Source: Pseudomonas tensinigenes (GTDB lineage: Bacteria > Pseudomonadota > Gammaproteobacteria > Pseudomonadales > Pseudomonadaceae). Taken from it: 64,000 bases of DNA. The stretch covers positions 6,552,001-6,616,000 of the forward strand of contig NZ_CP077089.1 in NCBI RefSeq assembly GCF_014268445.2, given 5' to 3'. Under the pieces are notes generated by a model. The model had not been told where the DNA came from. It worked only from the letters and a program-made list of their open reading frames with translations, and did not search any database. This document shows, one piece after another, positions 59,263 to 64,000 of the stretch. How positions within the stretch are numbered: position 1 is the stretch's first letter; every line of letters starts with the position of its first letter. Position numbers and translations under genes: made by a program.

Positions 59263-59796
59263 ATGCGAAGAAAAGGCAAAGGTACCGAGCTTCGAAATCA
59301 GACACTCAAATCTGAATCGCGCAAACTTGCACATCAAACAATGTCCATGGACCCAGAAGCCCTGGCAGCTGGAGTTGATACCCTATCACTCAGGATCGAT
59401 CCGATTACTCCAGTAGCAATCAACGCATTCCACCAGTGGACCGGCCCCGTTGGGTATCCCTGGGACGCTGTTTTGGACTGGAAGACCAAAGATGCAAAAG
59501 GGCTGGACTTGGCGTTTTGGTACGAAGAAGAACTGTGCGGACTGTGCTACGCAACGCCGCGAAGAAGCACGATCTGCGTGAAAATCGTTTTACAGGGACA
59601 CACATGCAAGACGAATACCTTGCGGGGCTGGATCGCGCCGATGGCATTGCTGACAACAGAGTTCTACGCCCGGAAGCTGGGGTGCACGCAAATCGAAGTA
59701 CAAGAGCCAGACTCAGGCGCCATTCCTTACTATCAAACGCTGGGATTTTATTTTGATACAACCGGTCGCCTTGTCTTTCCATTGGACGACCAATAA
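59263..59796 (+). CDS. GNAT-like N-acetyltransferase
   Basis: 177 residues. A basic N-terminus (MRRKGKGTELRNQ) and a GNAT-like fold: YPWDAVLDWKTKDAKGLDLA, LCGLCYATPRRSTICVKIV, then a C-terminal helix-strand (EFYARKLGCTQIEVQEP…IPYYQTLGFYFDTTGRL) typical of acetyl-CoA enzymes. The acetyl-CoA loop (Q/RxxGxG/A) is not canonical. The start is uncertain (ATG 59263 or 59341; neither has a strong site). Lies between two paralogous small genes. Substrate unknown. Confidence 0.7.
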   Translation: MRRKGKGTELRNQTLKSESRKLAHQTMSMDPEALAAGVDTLSLRIDPITPVAINAFHQWTGPVGYPWDAVLDWKTKDAKGLDLAFWYEEELCGLCYATPRRSTICVKIVLQGHTCKTNTLRGWIAPMALLTTEFYARKLGCTQIEVQEPDSGAIPYYQTLGFYFDTTGRLVFPLDDQ

Positions 59797-59830
59797 GATC
59801 GAATCAAGCATCCCGGCACGTGAGGTGTTT

Positions 59831-60001
59831 ATGAAGCAGAAGAAGCAGAAAACCCAACCGGCACGGGTGTCCAAACCGGGTACCGAGGCACTCGGTTTGC
59901 CGGACAGAGTTTCAGCCAGTCAGCGACATTTTTTGAAAGTGGCCGCGACCTATGGCAAGGAAATGGAGCCCGACGGTTGGCTCGCCGGTGGTGGAACCTG
60001 A
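59831..60001 (+). CDS. Small protein, paralogue B of a 56-residue pair
   Basis: 56 residues from ATG 59831 after GAGG. Basic start (MKQKKQKTQPARVSK) and the shared C-half (SASQRHFLKVAATYG, EPDGWLAG). Same length as protein A, with identical residues at the S-A-x-Q-R-x-F-x-x-V-A, E-P and G-x-L-A-G positions. Begins 34 bases after the GNAT stop, so it is likely co-transcribed with it, and ends with its own terminator. Confidence 0.75.
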   Translation: MKQKKQKTQPARVSKPGTEALGLPDRVSASQRHFLKVAATYGKEMEPDGWLAGGGT

Positions 60002-60009
60002 GTACCGCA

Positions 60010-60038
60010 AAAATGACCGCCTAACAGGCGTTTTTTTT
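60010..60038 (+). terminator. Terminator after small protein B
   Basis: CGCCT-AAC-AGGCG stem followed by eight Ts, 17 bases past the stop. Confidence 0.88.
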
Positions 60039-60174
60039 ATACCTGCAGGTTATTGTCTCCTGCAACATCCGGTGAAAATTCGCTCATAGAACCCACCTAC
60101 CAACATCCCCTCCCCCGACTACCCTTCAAAAAACCCGCAGGAAGCGGCTCCCCGATTCAGCTCAAGGAACGACC

Positions 60175-61668
60175 ATGTCCCTCTCCATCGTCCACAGTCG
60201 CGCCCAGATAGGCGTGGAAGCCCCCGCTGTCACCGTCGAAGTCCATCTGGCCAACGGTCTGCCGTCGCTGACCATGGTCGGCCTGCCCGAGGCGGCGGTG
60301 AAGGAGAGCAAGGATCGGGTGCGCAGCGCGATCATCAATTCCGGGCTGCAGTTTCCGGCGCGGCGGATCACTTTGAATCTGGCGCCGGCGGATCTGCCAA
60401 AGGATGGCGGGCGGTTTGATCTGGCGATTGCCTTGGGGATTCTGTCGGCGAGTGTGCAAGTGCCGTGTCTGACGCTGGATGATGTGGAATGTCTGGGTGA
60501 GTTGGCGTTGTCCGGCGCCGTACGAGCGGTGCGTGGCGTGTTGCCGGCAGCACTTGCGGCGCGCAAGGCGGGTCGTGCGCTGGTGGTGCCGCGGGCGAAT
60601 GCCGAGGAGGCGTGCCTGGCTTCGGGGTTGAAGGTGTTTGCGGTGGATCATTTGCTGGAGGCGGTGGCGCATTTCAATGGGCATACGCCGGTTGAGCCCT
60701 ATGTATCAGACGGGTTGATGCATGCCAGCAAGCCTTATCCCGACTTGAATGAAGTGCAGGGGCAAGTGGCGGCGAAACGAGCGCTGCTGATTGCTGCTGC
60801 GGGCGCCCATAACTTGCTGTTCAGCGGGCCGCCTGGGACGGGTAAGACATTGTTGGCGAGTCGCCTGCCGGGGCTGTTGCCGCCGCTGGCCGAGAGTGAA
60901 GCGCTAGAGGTGGCGGCGATTCAGTCGGTCGCCAGTGGCGCGCCGCTGACCCATTGGCCGCAGCGTCCCTTTCGTCAACCGCACCACTCGGCATCCGGGC
61001 CAGCGCTGGTGGGTGGCAGTTCGAAACCGCAACCTGGTGAGATTACCCTCGCCCACCATGGCGTGCTGTTTCTCGATGAGCTGCCGGAGTTTGATCGCAA
61101 GGTATTGGAGGTTTTACGCGAGCCTTTGGAGTCAGGACATATCGTCATCGCCCGGGCCAAGGATCGCGTGCGCTTTCCGGCGCGATTCCAGCTTGTGGCA
61201 GCAATGAACCCCTGCCCCTGTGGATATCTTGGTGAGCCCAGCGGCAAGTGCTCGTGCACACCGGACATGGTGCAGCGCTATCGCAACAAGCTATCGGGGC
61301 CGTTGCTGGATCGGATTGATCTGCACCTGACGGTGGCGCGGGAGGCGACGGCGTTGAATCCGGCAATTAAACCCGGCGAGGACAGCGCCAGCGCCGCAGC
61401 ACTGGTAGCCGAGGCTCGCGAACGACAGCAAAAGCGTCAAGGCTGCGCCAACGCGTTTCTCGATCTGCCAGGACTGAAAAAACACTGCAAGTTATCCACA
61501 GTCGATGAGAAATGGCTGGAATCAGCCTGTGAACGGCTGACGTTATCGCTGCGCTCAGCACACCGGCTACTCAAGGTCGCCCGCACTCTGGCAGACCTTG
61601 AGCAAGTCGATGCAATCAAACGCGAACACTTGGCCGAGGCGCTGCAATATCGGCCGGCGACACCTTAA
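60175..61668 (+). CDS. comM: ComM/YifB, Mg-chelatase-like AAA+ helicase
   Basis: 497 residues. N-terminal Lon-protease-like fold domain (VEAPAVTVEVHLANGLPSLT), AAA+ core with Walker A FSGPPGTGKTLLASRLPG near 219 and Walker B GVLFLDELPEF, a zinc-binding CPCGYLGEPSGKCSC, and a C-terminal Mg-chelatase domain. ComM drives branch migration in natural transformation. Convergent with the next gene; stops overlap by 4 bases. Confidence 0.96.
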   Translation: MSLSIVHSRAQIGVEAPAVTVEVHLANGLPSLTMVGLPEAAVKESKDRVRSAIINSGLQFPARRITLNLAPADLPKDGGRFDLAIALGILSASVQVPCLTLDDVECLGELALSGAVRAVRGVLPAALAARKAGRALVVPRANAEEACLASGLKVFAVDHLLEAVAHFNGHTPVEPYVSDGLMHASKPYPDLNEVQGQVAAKRALLIAAAGAHNLLFSGPPGTGKTLLASRLPGLLPPLAESEALEVAAIQSVASGAPLTHWPQRPFRQPHHSASGPALVGGSSKPQPGEITLAHHGVLFLDELPEFDRKVLEVLREPLESGHIVIARAKDRVRFPARFQLVAAMNPCPCGYLGEPSGKCSCTPDMVQRYRNKLSGPLLDRIDLHLTVAREATALNPAIKPGEDSASAAALVAEARERQQKRQGCANAFLDLPGLKKHCKLSTVDEKWLESACERLTLSLRSAHRLLKVARTLADLEQVDAIKREHLAEALQYRPATP

Positions 61669-62879
61669 TGCTCGGTCAGATCCACCAACGGCGTCTGCCG
61701 CACTTCGGTCTCGCGCCCCGCCTGAATCTCGGTCACACGCTTCAAGGCCTTATCCACAGCACCTTTGTCCGCGAGCAGGCTGTAGCTGATCTGGAACTGT
61801 TTGTGTTCCTTGGGTGCGATGGTCGGCACCAGATTCAGCGGACGCTGATAGCGGCGGTTGTAAGAAAAACTGGTGCCCGGTTCCAGCCCCGTGACATAGC
61901 CCTGCCCTTGGGTGTCAGTGTTTTTCCACAGGGAAAACACCGGCAACTGCTGGGTATTGAAGCCAACAGAAACACCCAGGCTGCCGGCCTTGTTATGCAG
62001 AACAGTCAGGGTTTCGCCTTTGGCGTCGGCATAGGGCACGACGTTGTAGACGGTTTCGTCGTAGTCCTTGGTCGGTGCGCGGTAGGTCTGCCAGTCTGGC
62101 AAATCACCCTTGGCCTTGTCGTTGAACGGCGACACCTGTTTCACCGGAGCGGCAAATCGTGCGCCTTGCTCGAGGAACGGCGTACTGAAGTTGCTGTGAT
62201 ACAGCGCCTGGTATTCCTTCGGATAGTCGCCGTTGTTGGTCAGCGTATCGTTGAGTGCAAAGCGCACGCTGCCAGGCTCGGTGACCAGTTCCGTGACCAC
62301 CGAAAAGTCGACTTTCTTGAAGGCTTGCTCTTTCAGCTCGCCGCGCAGACTGATGGCGTACGGTGGCTTTTCGTCGATGTGCAGCATGACGGTACTGGCC
62401 GGGATGTTGGCGGCGCGGCCGTGCAGGGTCAGCAGTTCGCCATTGTCCATGCCGGGATGGCCGACCCATTCGTACCCGCAGCGGGTCACCAGCTCGTTGA
62501 AACCTTCCAGCCAGCCCAGCCCACCGCGTCCGTTGAGTTCGATGAACGCCGGGTTGACCACGTCCTTGACCGGCGAATCCCACCCCATGCGCACATTGCC
62601 GACAGAGGCTTGCAAGACATTCATGCCTCGGGTTGGTACCACCGAGAGTTTCATCGTGCCGTTATCGATATCAACGATGCTGACACCTTCCTGCCGCCCA
62701 CCGTGCAAGGTACGCAGGCTTACGGAGAAGGGTTTGTCGGTTTTCACACCGAGCTGTTCACTGGTGATGCTCCAGTTTTGTGCGGGCTTGTTGGTATCGA
62801 GAAGGACGTAATCCCAAGCCATGGCGTGGGAAGCAGCAGTGAAAGCGCCGAGGGCGACGGCGAGTTTGAGCGGGGTCAT
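61665..62879 (-). CDS. DUF4432/aldose-epimerase-like exported protein
   Basis: 404 residues. Signal peptide (KLAVALGAFTAASHAMAWDY) then a galactose-mutarotase-type beta-sandwich (LSVVPTRGMNVLQASVGNVR; NELVTRCGYEWVGHPGMDNG; VTGLEPGTSFSYNRRYQRPL). Periplasmic; probably binds a carbohydrate, but activity is unknown. Stands alone. Confidence 0.85.
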   Translation of the reverse strand: MTPLKLAVALGAFTAASHAMAWDYVLLDTNKPAQNWSITSEQLGVKTDKPFSVSLRTLHGGRQEGVSIVDIDNGTMKLSVVPTRGMNVLQASVGNVRMGWDSPVKDVVNPAFIELNGRGGLGWLEGFNELVTRCGYEWVGHPGMDNGELLTLHGRAANIPASTVMLHIDEKPPYAISLRGELKEQAFKKVDFSVVTELVTEPGSVRFALNDTLTNNGDYPKEYQALYHSNFSTPFLEQGARFAAPVKQVSPFNDKAKGDLPDWQTYRAPTKDYDETVYNVVPYADAKGETLTVLHNKAGSLGVSVGFNTQQLPVFSLWKNTDTQGQGYVTGLEPGTSFSYNRRYQRPLNLVPTIAPKEHKQFQISYSLLADKGAVDKALKRVTEIQAGRETEVRQTPLVDLTEH

Positions 62880-62989
62880 GGCAGCAGCCTTTATTGGAGT
62901 TGTGCCATTTTTATAGCGCTGCGGAAACGTTTCAGCAAGTGTATTAGATCGACAGATCGCATGTTCTGCCGAAGATCTTCATTGATGCA

Positions 62990-63080
62990 ATCGCGAGCAG
63001 GCTCGCTCCCACAGGGGATCCGGGTCTTCACAAAATCTGTGAATCACACCGAACACTGTGGGAGCGAGCTTGCTCGCGAA
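62990..63080. repeat. REP doublet (REPIN), family 1
   Basis: Units at 62990–63012 and 63058–63080 (the second with GAGCTTGCTC), between the DUF4432 start and the chemoreceptor end. Confidence 0.94.
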
Positions 63081-63098
63081 AGCTATATCAAGGCTGTA

Positions 63099-64000
63099 TC
63101 AACGGAAGCGATCAACCTCGGAACGCAAATCCGCCGCCAGTTTCTCCAGCTCTTTAGCCGTAACAGCCAGGTTCGACACAACCTCACGCTGCTCACTGTT
63201 GGCCAACGCAATGCTCTGCAAATTACTGCTCAACAACGTCGCGGTGCTGCTCTGCTCCTGAGTCGCCGTGGTAATCGCGGCAAACTGTTGCCCCGCCGAA
63301 CGGCTCTGCTCATCGATGCGAGCCAGCGCCGAGGCGACATTGGCGTTGCGCGACAAGCCTTCCTGCATCAGCACATTGCCCTGCTCCATGGTGCTGATCG
63401 CGTTGCCGGTTTCCTGCTGGATGCTGTGGATCATGCTGGAAATTTCATCGGTGGCCTGACGAGTACGCGAGGCCAGGCTGCGCACTTCATCGGCTACCAC
63501 GGCAAAGCCGCGACCTTGTTCGCCGGCGCGGGCAGCTTCGATTGCTGCGTTAAGTGCCAGAAGGTTGGTTTGCTCGGCAATCGACGTAATCACACCGACG
63601 ATGCCGCCAATTTCCTGCGAACGCTGACCGAGGGTGTTGATCACCGTTGCGGTGCTGTTCAGGGCGCCAGCGATTTGCTCCAGCGAGGACGACGCTTCTT
63701 CCATCGAGCTGCGGCCAATTTGGGTTTGCTGGGCATTTTCCTGTGCCAGACGCTGGGTTGCGCCCATGTTGTCGGCAATGTTCAGCGAGGTCGCGCTGAA
63801 CTCTTCCACCGCACCCGCCATGCTAGTGATTTCGCCAGACTGCTGCTCCATGCCTTCGTAAGCACCACCGGACAGACCGGACAGGGCCTGGGCACGGCTG
63901 TTGACCTCTTCCGAAGAGCGGCGGATATGCTCGACCATGGTCGACAGCGCCTGGCTCATCTGGTTGAACGCGCGGGACAACTGACCGATTTCGTCATTGC
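63099..64000 (-). CDS. Methyl-accepting chemotaxis protein, C-terminal part
   Basis: Partial: the frame is open to the right edge, so only the last ~300 residues are present. It begins in a HAMP end ([18 protein letters not shown]), followed by the long methylated helices and the hairpin tip [40 protein letters not shown], which docks CheA/CheW. The ligand domain is outside the window, so the stimulus is unknown. Confidence 0.94.
   Translation of the reverse strand, partial: NDEIGQLSRAFNQMSQALSTMVEHIRRSSEEVNSRAQALSGLSGGAYEGMEQQSGEITSMAGAVEEFSATSLNIADNMGATQRLAQENAQQTQIGRSSMEEASSSLEQIAGALNSTATVINTLGQRSQEIGGIVGVITSIAEQTNLLALNAAIEAARAGEQGRGFAVVADEVRSLASRTRQATDEISSMIHSIQQETGNAISTMEQGNVLMQEGLSRNANVASALARIDEQSRSAGQQFAAITTATQEQSSTATLLSSNLQSIALANSEQREVVSNLAVTAKELEKLAADLRSEVDRFR

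Overview
This window is a core-genome segment of a fluorescent-group Pseudomonas (P. fluorescens complex). The evidence is high GC, the gene order glpT–ubiD–rho–trxA–ppx/ppk–hemB … algP–algQ–dsbB–hemYXDC–algR–argH … cyaA–rnk–cyaY–lptM–lysA–dapF–xerC … sutA–amtB–glnK–ubiK–comM (which I recall as the order of the PA5234–PA5290 stretch of P. aeruginosa), and at least eight copies of the Pseudomonas REP palindrome with the core GTGGGAGCGAGC / GCTCGCTCCCAC. Almost all genes are intact. The sequence cuts a quinone oxidoreductase at the left edge and a chemoreceptor at the right edge.

Layout. 1–10 kb: oxidoreductase end, periplasmic histidine phosphatase, GlpT, ChaC-like cyclotransferase, an iron-sulfur flavoprotein reductase coupled to ubiD, a surface-polysaccharide acyltransferase, rho with a structured leader, and trxA. 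10–14 kb: a divergent GntR regulator and a polar amino-acid ABC importer. 14–24 kb: convergent ppx/ppk, hemB, DedA, ElbB, YaiI, and a cytochrome c–FTR1 iron permease. 24–28.5 kb: a five-gene run of exported envelope proteins (two COG3014 paralogues, YcfL, LpoB and an LpoB/CsgG-like protein), probably serving peptidoglycan synthesis. 28.6–35 kb: LysE exporter, MscS channel, ABC-F ATPase, histone-like AlgP, FKBP isomerase and the anti-sigma factor AlgQ. 35–41 kb: dsbB, hemYXDC and algR. 41–54 kb: argH, GST, cyaA, rnk, cyaY, and the lptM–lysA–dapF–DUF484–xerC–HAD operon. 54–57.3 kb: sutA, yjbQ, the amtB/glnK nitrogen-sensing pair and ubiK. 57.3–60.1 kb: a small accessory pocket. 60–64 kb: comM, a DUF4432 protein and the chemoreceptor.

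Most notable: (1) Upstream of a phage-antirepressor-like Bro-N gene (57643–58170) lies a highly structured leader that looks like a C4-type antisense RNA. Two of its segments are complementary to two adjacent stretches that cover the Bro-N Shine–Dalgarno site, the arrangement of the phage P1 c4/ant immunity switch, but with no prophage around it. (2) The same pocket holds an orphan HigA antitoxin and two 56-residue paralogous small proteins on either side of a GNAT gene, each followed by its own terminator. (3) The sensor kinase gene algZ/fimS, expected between algR and argH, is reduced to decayed fragments, so AlgR appears to have lost its adjacent kinase. (4) REP doublets of three sequence families punctuate intergenic spaces, and no RAYT transposase gene was seen in the window.
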